Assembly: GCF_019175385.1 (NCBI RefSeq)
Contig: NC_083339.1
Location: 111,957,601-112,021,600, forward strand
Direction of reading: 5' to 3'
DNA length: 64,000 nt
From: Lycium barbarum
Taxonomy: Eukaryota; Streptophyta; Magnoliopsida; Solanales; Solanaceae
In this document: piece by piece, positions 21,601-31,982 of the stretch
Numbering within the stretch: the stretch's first letter is position 1
Layout of the letters: every line of letters begins with the position of its first letter
Program-made: the position numbers and the translations under genes
The notes under the pieces: generated by a model
Seen by the model: only the letters and a program-made list of their open reading frames with translations
The model's database searches: none
What the model was told of the DNA's origin: nothing

Positions 21601-22310
21601 GTTAGATTGCGGAGGAAATTGGGATGATCACTTACCCCTTATTGAGTTTTCTTATAACAATAGTTATCATTCTAGCATCCAAATGGCACCATATGAGGCT
21701 CTATATAGGCGAAAGTGTAGATCCCCAATTGGGTGGTTTGAAGCAGGAGAGACTAAATTGATAGGGCCAGACTTGGTCCAGCAAGCCATAGAAAAAGTTA
21801 AGCTCATACAAGGTCGACTATTAGCAGCCCAAAGTCGTCAAAAGTCCTATACAGATAATCGTCGAAGGGACTTAGAATTCCAAGTTAAAGATTGGGTATT
21901 CTTAAAGGTGTCGCCGATGAAGGGCGTTATGAGATTTGGCAAAAAGGGGAAGAAGTCCCCGATACATTGGGCCTTATGAGGTTGTGCGCAAGGTAGGCAA
22001 AGTGGCTTACAAATTAGATCTACCTCCTGATCTGGAGTCAGTTCACCCAGTGTTTCATGTCTCAATGCTTCGTAAATGTGTTGGAGATCCTACTAGGATC
22101 GTTCCAGTAAATGATGTTCAAGTGACAAAAGAGTTGACTTATGAAGAGGTACACATTGCCATATTAGATAGGCAAGTACAAAGGCTTAGAAACAAAGAAG
22201 TGACCTCAGTTAAGGTTTTATGGAGAAACAATAACTGAGAAGAGATAACATGGGAAGCGGAAGAAATTATGAAATCCAAGTACCTGCACTTATTTCAGCC
22301 CCCGGAAGAG
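18650..22310 (+). pseudogene. Ty3 pol polyprotein, broken (protease, RT, RNase H, integrase, chromodomain)
   Basis: Domains in order: gag zinc knuckle ([11 protein letters not shown], about 18675); protease DSGSTLSYV (18957); RT with [20 protein letters not shown] (19650) and the catalytic FIDDILVYS (19959); RNase H with [11 protein letters not shown] (20390) and [10 protein letters not shown] (20580); integrase H2C2 (HCSRYSVHPGATKMYHVLK, CPNCQQVK) and catalytic core from about 21230; then a chromodomain-like end (ILDRQVQRLRNKEVTSVKVLW, ITWEAEE). Stops or frame breaks occur at 20084, 20162, 20275, 20622, about 20685, about 21472, 21539, about 21950 and 22236. RT catalytic residues survive but the protein is not translatable. 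Confidence 0.9.
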
Positions 22311-22530
22311 ATCCAAGATAAGACATCAAGATCATAAGGTATGTATGTTTTCCTTTTTATGCATTTGGGTCGTGTGTGGCCAAACTCTATTGCTATTATG
22401 TTGTGGCCCTGTGAGGCATTGTTATTATGGGCTGTTGTGACCGGATGGTAGTGCCATATTACAGGGGAAACTCTGGCAAAATTTTTATAAAATCCCCGAG
22501 GACTTAACATTCGAAGACGAATGTTCTTAA

Positions 22531-22551
22531 GGGGGGGGGGGGGGGGGGGAA
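22531..22551 (+). other. Polypurine tract expanded to 19 G
   Basis: G19 followed by AA directly before the 3' LTR, in the position where plus-strand DNA synthesis is primed. The G run is unusually long. The conserved ATTCGAAGACGAATGTTCTTAA lies just before it. Confidence 0.85.
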
Positions 22552-24956
22552 TGTTACACCTCGAAAAATTTTCCGTTGATGCACAGTGAATAGAATAACG
22601 AAGAGCATGAAGTATATGGTATTTCAATAAGTAAGGAATGACATTTGATGATCCTAATAAAGATTTCAAAGACATTCGAGGTAAGAGAAGAAAGTTTGCC
22701 AAGAGAAGGCCAGGCATACGATATGTATCGGAAGGATTTACGAGTAACAAGTTAATGATGTTTTGGAGAAGAGTTATAACCTCCCTTAGATTGTTAATGA
22801 GGTGATAAACAAGTGTTAAGAAGGTTCCATAAGGATTGGAGATCAAACGGGTCGACGAGAATGAGTTCGGAAGAACTGGGCATTATACGGCCCAACATAC
22901 TGGCCGTATGTTTGGCCGTCTAATCAGCCCAGATTATCACACCTCACTGGAGCAAATCTACGGCCAGACAGACGGTCAGTATAATTTATACGGACCGTAT
23001 GTTGGTCCGTAGAAAATGGTCGGGGCAGATTTGAGTATTATTAATAAGGGGTCCAAGTTATTTCATTTCATTTCCCCTTCACTCCCCTTCTCTCTAGAAC
23101 TCTCTAGAACATTTCTCCACACTTCTCCCGCAAGAATTCAAGGTATATTAGTGATCAACTTTATCAAACCAAAAGAATCAAGTGTAAGAAACCCATTAAA
23201 GTTCATCCAGGACAAGGAATCCAAGTGAAGGTGAAACTAAGGTTTTTCTCAAGTGAAGTGTTTCCACCCAAGGTTCATTCCTACACCATATAAGGTAATT
23301 TTTATGGTATTTCCATGTTGTTTAAGGTATTGAGAAGTTGAAACACTTGGATTGTAGAAGAATATAGAAAATGGGTCATGAATGTGGGAATAATGTCATT
23401 TTTTAGTAATAGCTTGGATTGAGTCATGATTCTTGATATGTTGTGATTATGGTTATGTTATAAATGATGTTAAGAACATGAGATAGACATTGTATATGAA
23501 TGAATGTAATCGTGTCCTATAACCATGGATATGGATGATTGGAAGTGAATTAAGAAGTAAGGATAATGTAGGTGAATAAAGACTATTGTTATGATGTTGT
23601 GAATGTTATTATTGATGTTTGGGGGTTGATATATGATATGGAGGAAGTCGTATAAATAAAGGAGATGCTATCCAATTTTCTCTAGCTTTTGTCATGTATG
23701 CTAAGTTATCGATTTTCTAATGATAGTATAACTCTAATGAAGGTAGAAACGTGAGCATTAAAGGAGAACGTGCAGGTGATAGAATAGTTGAACAGAAAGG
23801 TATGTGAGGCTAACCCTTCTTTCATAAGGCATGGTTTCTTGGCCAAATATCTAATATTCTGTGAGCCTATAATGTCCTCCAAATGATTCTATCTTTAAAA
23901 GCTATTAAGCTCATGAATCTTAATATGTTACGATCGTACTAAATTCCTCCTATGATGAGTAATCCTCTAGGGATAGATGTAATGAACGATGATAGTAATG
24001 ATGCTAAAGATGCTTATGAGCTTTACGTATATGTGTCTATGTATGGCTATTATGAAACCCCGAGCTTATATGGCCAGGTAGAATATATATATTGGGCGCG
24101 CACCACTGCAGTTGGGTACGGATAACCCTGAGCCTTGGTAGGGCCAGGTATGTATACTCACCGAGCCTTGCCATGGCTGGGTATGCGAAACACCGAACCT
24201 TCATGGTCGGGTATGTTATGTACATGATATGGATATGCATACGAATATGCAATGAATACAAAAATGGATACGAAATGTAAATGAGTACGGAAACGGATAC
24301 GGATGTATGTACACAATCACGCATTAGAAATGGAAAGTCCCTATGAAAAGCAAGTAAGTGTTTATGACGATGATACTACTATCTCCCATCCTATGCTATT
24401 TCTTATGTTGTGTATTATGCTTTCATAATGATGTTGATCATGCTTTACATACTCAGTACATTCTTCGTACTGACGTCCTTTTGTTTGTGGACGCTGCGTC
24501 ATGCCCGCAAGTGGCCAGGGAGACAGGCTTGATCCATAGCTTTATTACTCAGGGACTACATAGCGGAGCTCCATTACATTCGGAGCTACAACTTTTGGTA
24601 TTTATTCTTTTGTGTACATATTTATTGGCATAGCGGGGTCCTGTCCTGCCTATATGATATGACATACTCTCCTTAGAGGCTCGCAGACATGTGTATATGG
24701 TTAGATGTATTTGGCCTTGTCGGCCTATATTTCGGATATCATTTTGTTAGCCTTGTCGGCTTATGTACATCTATATGGGCATTATTATTGGTGGTGATAA
24801 ATATGTATTGTTGCCCATGGAATTATTATGTATAATGGATGGAAAGTATGATTTAGCTATGTGGCTCACCTAGATGTAAATGTGAAAGTATGATAAGAGA
24901 TGCCCGGGTGGGGTAGCACCGGCTGCCCGTCGCGGCCCTCCAGTTGGGTCGTGACA
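22552..24956 (+). repeat. 3' LTR (2,405 bp)
   Basis: Partner of 14887-17322; begins TGTTACACCTCG, ends GGTCGTGACA, followed by target duplication ACCTA. Confidence 0.95.
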
Positions 24957-25220
24957 ACCTATCTCATTAACCACCGATGTGGGAGTTTTTCATTCTTCAA
25001 CACCCCACCTCACGCCCAGGGCTGGACATTCGGAGCATGGCAATTTAATTTGGGGGCCCAGCATTGGGTAAGATGGGTCCTGCTCTGATATCATGTAAAG
25101 CAATAGATCTTGGGCTTAACGCAACCCGAAAAGCTAGCTAATGAGGATAAAATTTCCCAAGTTCATATAAGGCGACCACCCATCTCATTAATCACCGATG
25201 TGGGAGTTTTTCATTCTTCA

Positions 25221-25460
25221 ATAAGAACTGAAGTCAAATCAAATACGTATGATAAGGAATGAAGAATAGAAATTTCCTAAGTTCTCATAGCCTCTCGAAA
25301 AAAGGAATAGACGTCTTTATACTGATCCCCAAGACTCTACTAGACATTTCTCTTGTATCGGTGAGATCGATGAACCTATAGATTTGATATCAAATTCTCA
25401 TGGACCAAAAATCACATGCACCAGCCGTGATGGCACCTACTCCTAACCAATAGGCGAACC
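25221..25460 (-). mobile_element. Leader and LTR edge of the older minus-strand Ty3 element
   Basis: The sequence resembles the stretch between a Ty3 LTR and gag. Reading minus, a degraded LTR end and a TATCA-containing primer-like site occur near 25380-25430, then leader sequence up to the TRIM. With the gag fragment at 14161-14798 it would bracket the TRIM. The similarity is weak. Confidence 0.35.
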
Positions 25461-26280
25461 TTAAGCCAATTTTATTTCATTTAAACAATTAACGAGTGTA
25501 AATGTAAAGTGAAGATAATACAAAGTCAACAGCCAAGTCTCATAAATAATAAAAGATGCGGAAATAGAAAGTGTCTGAAGAAATCTGAGAAGATAACTTT
25601 GGGGTTCAAAACTAGGCAGGTATGAGAATAGAACTTGGTAAGATCGATGTTTGCCATTAAAGAAGTCCCGAACCATGGCAGTGACATTATATTTGATAAC
25701 ATCCCAGCATTTCTGATAAAAAGTCTCATTGTAGGCATTAAGTCCTCCAGTGTTAGCAGAATCGTGTTGAATACAACTAGTTTCACCTCATCCTCAGTGG
25801 GAGTCTCAAAGCATAATATTATCAGCCTCATTAATGCAAGAAGGAATACAGTCAATCAGGTTCTTCTTCATGGTAGGCTTTTGAAGATTGAATAGCTTTT
25901 CAAAATGTTTGATAGCAGCTTTAGAGATCTTATCATCCCATTTTGTACCCAATTGCCTCTGTGGTTCTTGATTCTATGAAGTTGCAACTTGTTTCTTTTG
26001 TCTCATATCAGGCTATGAAAGTATTTAGAATTACTATCTCCTTGCTCAAATCAGTCCACTTGGGCTTTCTGTTTCAAGATGGTCTATCCATCCATCCGAG
26101 ATATTCTGCTTGTCCCAGTGTTACTATCCAGGTCCTTGTCTTCTAGGATTTAGATCTTGTTTTCCCACTCTGAAACCATCTTGTGAACATCTTCTATTGT
26201 GTTTCTGGACCACTCACTTAGGTTGTTTCCTAGAGTATCCAAATGCAAACTGTTGAGCTATGTATATCCAGTTAGAAAAA
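25461..26280 (-). pseudogene. L1-type LINE ORF2 fragment (reverse transcriptase region)
   Basis: Minus-strand frames give pieces of plant L1 ORF2 in order: LKQKAQVD (stop) FEQGDSNSKYFHSLI near 26080-26000, PTEDEVK.VVF near 25790, KCWDVIKYNVTAMVRDFFNG near 25690-25650, then a VLIPK-like stretch. Stops and frame changes are frequent, and the catalytic YADD region is absent. There is no poly(A) tail, so both ends are truncated. It normally encodes endonuclease and reverse transcriptase for target-primed retrotransposition. Confidence 0.65.
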
Positions 26281-26339
26281 AAGACTTTTCAAACATATTA
26301 AAGCAACTGATATCTAACTAATAATACACTCAATTTGTA

Positions 26340-26540
26340 CAATAACATCTCCAACTGCCAGCCTTTGCAAGAAATGAAAGAAAACTTTTCATCGCCGTTT
26401 TCCAACGAAAACGTGTGTTCCACGTGGCGACATGCAGGTCCTAAGGATCTTATTTTAAAGTTTCCTGTTTGGATATTCGTCTACTGAACTAGCTAGGATA
26501 AGTACTATTGCATGCACCAACCTAGAACGTGAGACTGTCC
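26340..26540. repeat. Diverged CBF flank block (C')
   Basis: Shares CAACTGCC.GC, CTTTGCAAGAAATGAAAGAAA, a CCACGTGG-like core and ACCAACCTAGAA with blocks C1 (13246) and C2 (45222), then diverges. It lies about 950 bp past the 3' end of the CBF gene. Confidence 0.55.
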
Positions 26541-26559
26541 CTCTCCAAGGATTGTACTT

Positions 26560-27486
26560 GTAGAGATTATGGGCATTTGACTCTGCTTAGATTTTTTTTT
26601 TTTTTTGCTTTTTAAAAAAGACACATAAAAGTGCATTTAGCTGAGTTCGATCTCACAACCTTAAAGGATCAAATCCAACACTTAACCAATACTCCACTCA
26701 ATTTTATTTGATCATGTGTTCCTTCAGTTAATATTAGATATAGTTTAAGGATTATATACATAATATATTGAGTTTAATCGGGTGACCGTGGGTTCACGTC
26801 ACTCATTTTTTATACATAAATTCGCCCCTGTTTGGGTCCTTAAAGGGATAACTATTTTACTCCTCAATAGGATTGGTAAGGTAATTGCCCTATCTCCCCT
26901 TATACTTTATCCTTTTTCACCTTTTTTATATAAATTTTAAAATCTAGGCCTAGTGGATTTGCTTTAAAAAAAAAAAAGATTTGTTGACATTAATAAGTTA
27001 TGGTATATTTTCTTTATTTTACTTTATATATGATAATTAGTACTTGTTTGCTGAATAAGAAATTGTTATTTATAATACAATTTAAAAATGTTCCTGAACT
27101 TTAAATGTTTCTAAACATAAAGAAAGTTGTGGCTTCTAATGATTTTCATGTAGTTTCCTAATATTGAAATTTGGAATTGTAACTGAAAATATAATTGACA
27201 GTTGACTTATAGTCGATCGGCACCCCTTCATTATTTTTTATTGAAGGAATTATTACTTTTATAGTCTTCAAGATTTTGAACTCATTTAATTTAACAATTC
27301 AATGAAACTACTTTCAATAACCATTTTAATATATTTTCAATTCTATTAATATACACAAAAGTTACTAAATTACAATACTAGTGTACATCCGTACCATCCA
27401 AATATTGAGTACGGAAATCACTAAAATCTCCTAAATCCTAATTTAAGAAACTGTACTTAATAGGGAAGATAGAATACCAAAACTAT
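26560..27486. other. Region downstream of the CBF gene
   Basis: AT-rich, no gene seen. TTCGATCTCACAACC near 26647 and GTGACCGTGGGTTCACGTCA near 26783 look superficially tRNA-like but do not extend to a cloverleaf. The CBF 3' UTR presumably lies within 27200-27486; no single poly(A) signal stands out. Confidence 0.35.
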
Positions 27487-28296
27487 TTAGAAAGAATAAC
27501 TCCATAGAGGCATGTAACTATCAACTTCCACATGATCTCCAACTTCTGCACATTGAGGTGGAGGTAGCATTAGTCCTTCTGCCATATAAGTAATTAATCC
27601 GGGCATGTAGAAGAGCGCTTCCTCATCCATAAAGAACCTACTCTCTAGTGCTTCCTCATTCATAAAAAATTTACTCTCAGTCGTTTCACGAGTACTGTCA
27701 GATTCTCCAGAAACTGTACTCTCAGACGTTTTAGGAGCACTGCTAGATTCTCCTGAAACTATACTCTCAGACATTTCAGGAGTATTGTCAGATTCTCCTG
27801 AAACTGTACTCTCTGGCGTTTCAGGAGTACTGCCAGATTCTCCTGAAATTCCTTCCAATGGTCGGAAGGCTTCGGCGGCCTCAACAGCTGCCTTCTGAAT
27901 ATCCTTGGAGTCGGCGGAAGTGGGGATAGGCAACCTCCAAGTAGAGTCGGCAAAGTTCAAGCAAGCAGAATGACCCCTTAATGCTAAAGCCGCCACGTCA
28001 TGAGCTCTAGCCGCCATTTCCACGGTTGGGTAAGTGCCAAGCCAAATCCTTGATTTTGAATTGGGTTCTCTGACTTCACAAACCCACTTGCCTGAATTCC
28101 TCTTCCTGACTCCCCTATATACTGGATGACGAGTTTCCTGAAACTTCTTTCTCCCGGATGGCTTCTTGGGGTTTTTTGAAGCTAACATAACTGACGAATA
28201 TTCAGTAAGATTAGCTCTACTAGGGGAGCTGCTGGTATCAGATGTTGATGATGAGTCACTAAGTGGGTCCGAATAATAGCTTCGAAAAATATCCAT
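27487..28296 (-). CDS. CBF/DREB1-type AP2/ERF transcription factor with an expanded repeat region
   Basis: A 269-residue single-exon protein. CBF proteins bind CRT/DRE (CCGAC) elements and switch on cold and drought genes in the nucleus. The AP2 domain is at about 59-116 ([17 protein letters not shown]...[25 protein letters not shown]). It is bracketed by the CBF signatures [16 protein letters not shown] (43-58) and DSTWR (117-121). The N-terminus [10 protein letters not shown] and C-terminal MPLWSYSF match CBF proteins. Residues 151-208 hold four copies of a 15-residue SGESxSxPETxESTV unit, and 207-228 two copies of [11 protein letters not shown]. These insertions make it longer than the roughly 210-220 residues common in the family. 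Start: first Met of the frame, 98 bases downstream of a TATA box. The frame has no breaks. Which paralogue it is cannot be told from the sequence. Confidence 0.95.
   Translation of the reverse strand: MDIFRSYYSDPLSDSSSTSDTSSSPSRANLTEYSSVMLASKNPKKPSGRKKFQETRHPVYRGVRKRNSGKWVCEVREPNSKSRIWLGTYPTVEMAARAHDVAALALRGHSACLNFADSTWRLPIPTSADSKDIQKAAVEAAEAFRPLEGISGESGSTPETPESTVSGESDNTPEMSESIVSGESSSAPKTSESTVSGESDSTRETTESKFFMNEEALESRFFMDEEALFYMPGLITYMAEGLMLPPPQCAEVGDHVEVDSYMPLWSYSF
27613..27678 (-). repeat. 33-bp tandem duplication within the CBF gene
   Basis: Encodes [11 protein letters not shown] then [11 protein letters not shown] (residues 207-228). It duplicates an acidic/aromatic motif in the presumed activation region. 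Confidence 0.9.
27673..27846 (-). repeat. Four-copy 45-bp tandem repeat within the CBF gene
   Basis: Encodes [15 protein letters not shown] and three diverged copies (residues 151-208). Copies differ at several positions, so this is not a brand-new slippage event, and the frame is kept throughout. Confidence 0.92.
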
Positions 28297-28394
28297 TCTT
28301 GATCAGTCACTGCTGGTTGAGAGAGTAAAGAGTAGTGTTTGATGTTTCTTTAAGTAGTGTTTTTTTCCTTTATGGTCAGTGTGAGAGGTGGGCT

Positions 28395-28404
28395 CTATTT
28401 ATAG
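28395..28404 (-). promoter_or_regulatory. TATA box of the CBF gene
   Basis: CTATAAATAG on the minus strand, about 100 bases upstream of the ATG at 28296. This implies a leader of roughly 70 bases. Confidence 0.8.
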
Positions 28405-28454
28405 TGGAAGGGAAGCAGTAAAGTTAAAACGTTTTATCTATGACGCTAAAAAAC

Positions 28455-28625
28455 ACGTTTGTTTGAGGCGTGAAAAGAGGACAGGCTGGAATTTTGAGTT
28501 CCAAATATCCCAGCTGTTTTATGGGACAAGTGGATTGGGTTAAGAAAAGTATATTCCAAATCTTTAAGTGCGTCCACAACTCGTGCGGGTTTTCTTTCTG
28601 CTTATGTGGCTGCTTGTGAATCGTT
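28455..28625 (-). promoter_or_regulatory. CBF upstream block P2
   Basis: Conserved with the orphan block at 2110-2285. Conservation over about 170 bases while surrounding intergenic DNA has diverged suggests regulatory sequence, or simply a shared duplication age. Confidence 0.65.
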
Positions 28626-28699
28626 TCCAGTGAGTAAAACTTTAGACTTGACTTCTTAGGCTGCTACTGACCATCTTTGTCATTTGAAAATGATAAAAC

Positions 28700-28726
28700 A
28701 AAATGATCCATCTGTCTCAATTTATG

Positions 28727-28779
<53 letters not shown>

Positions 28780-28975
28780 ATGTAAAAAATAATGATAAAT
28801 TTCTAAATTAAGAAATTATTTAATTTAATTTTTTTTTTATCCTTAATGAAATTATATACAGACACATAAATATCTATGACTTGTTTTAGATCACAAATTT
28901 CAAAAGTCTTCATTTTTTTTAAACCAGTATCTAATTAAACTATATCACATAAATTGACACATAAAGAGTGTAATT
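28700..28975. mobile_element. Degraded Stowaway-like MITE
   Basis: ATCCATCTGTCTCAATTTATG at the left, and CTATATCACATAAATTGACAC then AAAGAGTGTAA at the right, resemble the complete Stowaway at 29271-29508. It contains an AT microsatellite. Confidence 0.6.
28729..28775. repeat. (AT)n microsatellite
   Basis: About 23 AT units inside the degraded MITE, 0.4 kb upstream of the CBF gene. Confidence 0.95.
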
Positions 28976-29270
28976 GTTAGCTCAAAATCTAATTTATATA
29001 TATTGATAATATAAATTATTTCATTTGTAAATTATATCATGTGAGCCTGTTAGTAGTATTATATCTACATTAATGCTTATCATTAAATTTGATCTATAAT
29101 TACTCAATAAGTGACCTAATTATACAATATTTTTTTATACTATTAGTGCATTCAAATTAACGGAGTACTTTTTTATACAACCAACGATTAATTAACTAGT
29201 GAATATTTGAGAATTCAGAGTGCCAGGTGGCCGTCACGTCGAAGGTCAACATGAATACAAAATACAACTA

Positions 29271-29508
29271 CTCCATGTATTCCAATTTATATGATATACT
29301 TTTCTTTTTAGCCTGTCCCAAAAAGAATTATACATTTCTATATTTAGAAATAATTTAACTTAACACTTCCTCTTTTCCCCTTAATGAAATGACTTACAAC
29401 TACACAGATATTTATGTCTTGTTTTAGACCACAAGTTTCAAAAGTCTTTCTTGCTTTCTTAGACTCCGTGCTAGTCAAACTATATCACATAAATTGGGAC
29501 AGAGGGAG
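29271..29508. mobile_element. Stowaway MITE, 238 bp
   Basis: TIRs CTCCATGTATTCCAATTTAT and, inverted, CTCCCTCTGTCCCAATTTAT, flanked by TA on both sides (29269-29270, 29509-29510). Non-coding; Tc1/Mariner-related. Confidence 0.85.
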
Positions 29509-29732
29509 TAATTAATATTCTTGCTTATTACTCCCTTCGTCTCAAAATATTTGTCGCATTTTTAATTTACACGCTCATTAAGAAAGTATTAGTAAGGCTA
29601 GTATTTTACTATTTTACCCTGTTAACATATTTCATCATGTTCTCTCTTCTCAATAAATATTTACTTCATTAATGATGAAACCTCTTAAATGTTGGTATGT
29701 GAACTTACAAAATCATCCCATTGATGTAATTA

Positions 29733-31982
29733 TATAACACCTCGTACCTTTAAACGAGGTTATGATTCATGATTTGGGACTTAGAATATCAGACCGGAAG
29801 TATTGGAATTTAATTGTTGCAGTTCAGCAAAATCCCATTTTCATGACTAGATATATGGACCGTATAATAATATATGGCCCGTACTTCCAATTCGTATAAG
29901 GCGAGTACAAAATCCTAGTTTCTACCAATCAAGTTTTTGAAATGCTTCGATACGGACCGTATAATGTTATACGAACCGTATTTTCAGTCCGTGAAACTCG
30001 TTTGGGAAGTCCCAGTTTCTGGAATGTGACCATCGTTTAATACAGTTAGTTTATACGGACCGTATAATGCCCCGGACTCAGTTAAGTATAAATACCCCAG
30101 TTCAGCCTTTTTATTCTATTTTTCATACTCCCAAGCCCTAACACGAAGGTCTTCTTCTCCCATCAATCCAAAACAACAAGGTAAGCTATTCCAAGCCCTT
30201 CCAAGTCAATTCTAACATATATTCATGTAATCTAATAAAAAAATCATTGTTCCTAACTTAGGGTTTTCAAGAAAACTCATCTCAAGGCTCAAGGTTTAAT
30301 ATTTTAGAATTCTATTATAAGTTTTGGAGCATTAACAGGTATGTAGGGTTTCTATCTACGTGTGAGAACATCTTTGTTCTTTCCCACGCCACGTTCTTCC
30401 CTGATTATGCAAGAGTTCACTAAACTAGGGTTTTTAGTCAAGTTCATGATAACCCTAAGTCCATGCACTATGATTTACCATGTTTGAAACATATATATTC
30501 GTTGTTATATTCCTAATCTTCCATTTTGGCTATTGGGAATCCGTCCATAATCCATGAAAACCCATATATTGCATTCCATGGGTTCTTACATGCAAGTCAT
30601 TCACTACAAGAAAAAAGATATTTGGCAACAAATTTTTTTTTGTTGTCATAGATTGATTATTGTTGCAAAAAGTACTTTTGGCAACAAGAATTTTTTTTTT
30701 GTTGCATGGACTTTTCCCAACGGCGATTATTGTAACAACGTGCAACAACTTTTTTGTTTTGTTGCCAAAAGTACTTTTTGCAACAATAATCAATACAATG
30801 GCAACAAAATTAAATTCTTTGGCAACAAAAAAGTTCATTTGCCAACAATAAAACTAAGTTGTTGCCAAATATTAAATTTTTTGTTGCTATTTCTATACTT
30901 TCTTGTAGTGATTAAACATTATGCTTACTTTCATGAATATCCTACATGTCTACATGTTTTCATGCAAATAAATTATGTAATCATTATCCATGATTATGAA
31001 ACAAGATATCCATGTTATACTATAAGTCATGTTTTTACAAAATTTATGGGTTTCTCAGCCAACTATATCATGTTCATAATTTTAGGAGTTGCACAGATTA
31101 TCGAGAAGGTTTTATACCTGAAACTACGTATGCCAACGTAGGATAAGGATCGCTCTGCCCAGTAGGACGATTCCTTCATATATTCCCCATTGAGGGATAT
31201 GGATCCATTCATGTCATGTTCATGTCTTGTACCCCGGAAAGCTACAAAATGGCTTAGCTGATCGAGCAGAGATCAAACGCCACGTGTTAACGTGGTGGTT
31301 ACATGTCGGTTATACTAATTCTCTCCCACAGATATTTTTACTCATGTTATATATATGTATGTATGTATGTATATGTATGTATGTATTCATGTTCCTGCTC
31401 ATGATCTTATTTAAGTTTCAGTTTAAGCTCTTACCATGTTTATTTCATTAAGCTCCTTTACATACCAGTACATTCAATGTGCTGGCGTCCCTTTTCTATT
31501 GCCCGGGAGCCTGCATTTCACGATGCAGGTACGAATTTACAGGACACCACATCTGCTCAGTAGGATTTGCTCGTATCAGCTTGTTGGTGAGCCTCATCTT
31601 ATTCAGGGTGTTATCCTTATTTATTTTCATGTCATGTTTAGCAAGTTAAGGTATGCTGGGGGCCTTGTCCCAACAAATATGTTTTACAGTTCAGATTCAT
31701 GATAGAGGTTTCATAGACTAGTCAGTCAGTCATGTCACATACTTAGAGTTGTGTAGCCATCTTTGGCTCAGTTTATGATATTTCCGTATTCACTTTTTAT
31801 ACAAGTATTTTATTAAATGTATTATGACTTCTCATGTTTTGTTAAGGCTCATCATGTTTCATGTTATATTCCACTCATGTTTATGCCCCATGTTGATTCA
31901 GCAAGTCATGTGGTTCGCTCGGTCACATGCAGTCAGGCACCGAGTGCCGTGTTACGCCCAGACCATGATTCGGGGCGTGACA
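29733..31982 (+). mobile_element. Solo LTR of a Ty3-like element, 2,250 bp
   Basis: Runs TATAACACCTCGTACC to GGGGCGTGACA and is flanked by a perfect 5-bp duplication AATTA (29728-29732, 31983-31987). The first dinucleotide is TA instead of TG, probably a later mutation. No internal coding region, primer site or second LTR is present, so it is the product of LTR-LTR recombination. It has TACGGACCGTATA palindromes at 29860-30070, as in the LTRs at 14887 and 22552. Confidence 0.88.
30602..30910. mobile_element. CACTA-type MITE, 309 bp
   Basis: TIR CACTACAAGAAAAAAG matches the inverted right end CACTACAAGAAAGTATA, with a 3-bp duplication ATT on both sides, as for CACTA/EnSpm elements. The interior is built of repeated TTGGCAACAA/TTGTTGCCAA motifs in both orientations. 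It is nested in the solo LTR. Confidence 0.9.

Larger units (their letters stand above)
14887..24956 (+). mobile_element. Full-length Ty3 chromovirus-type LTR retrotransposon (Tekay/Del-like), 10,070 bp
   Basis: Two LTRs (14887-17322 and 22552-24956) begin TGTTACACCTCG and end GGTCGTGACA, with a perfect 5-bp target duplication ACCTA (14882-14886 and 24957-24961). Primer site, polypurine tract, and gag-protease-RT-RNaseH-integrase-chromodomain order are all present. The coding region carries many stops and frameshifts, so the copy is dead although structurally complete. It lies inside a TRIM LTR. Lineage is judged from domain order and the C-terminal chromodomain-like segment. Confidence 0.95.
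14799..25220 (-). mobile_element. TRIM (miniature LTR retrotransposon), 347 bp, split by a Ty3 element
   Basis: Once the inserted Ty3 element and one copy of its target duplication (14887-24961) are removed, two LTRs of 126-127 bp remain: 14799-14886 plus 24962-24999, and 25094-25220. Both run TGTAAAG...CATTCTTCA on the plus strand. Adjacent to the right LTR, TGATATCAGAGC (minus strand, within 25082-25093) is an initiator-Met-tRNA primer site. A purine-rich tract lies beside the left LTR at about 25000-25012. The interior is about 94 bp and codes for nothing. Flanking target duplication is not clear. Confidence 0.8.

Noticed and set aside
26630..26810. Possible tRNA or tRNA-derived SINE
   Set aside because: Only short B-box-like strings; no acceptor or anticodon stems could be built.
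27759..27953. 64-residue minus-strand frame
   Set aside because: Out-of-frame shadow of the CBF repeat region.
30554..31141. 195-residue frame in the solo LTR
   Set aside because: Spans a CACTA MITE and LTR sequence; composition reflects T-rich repeats.
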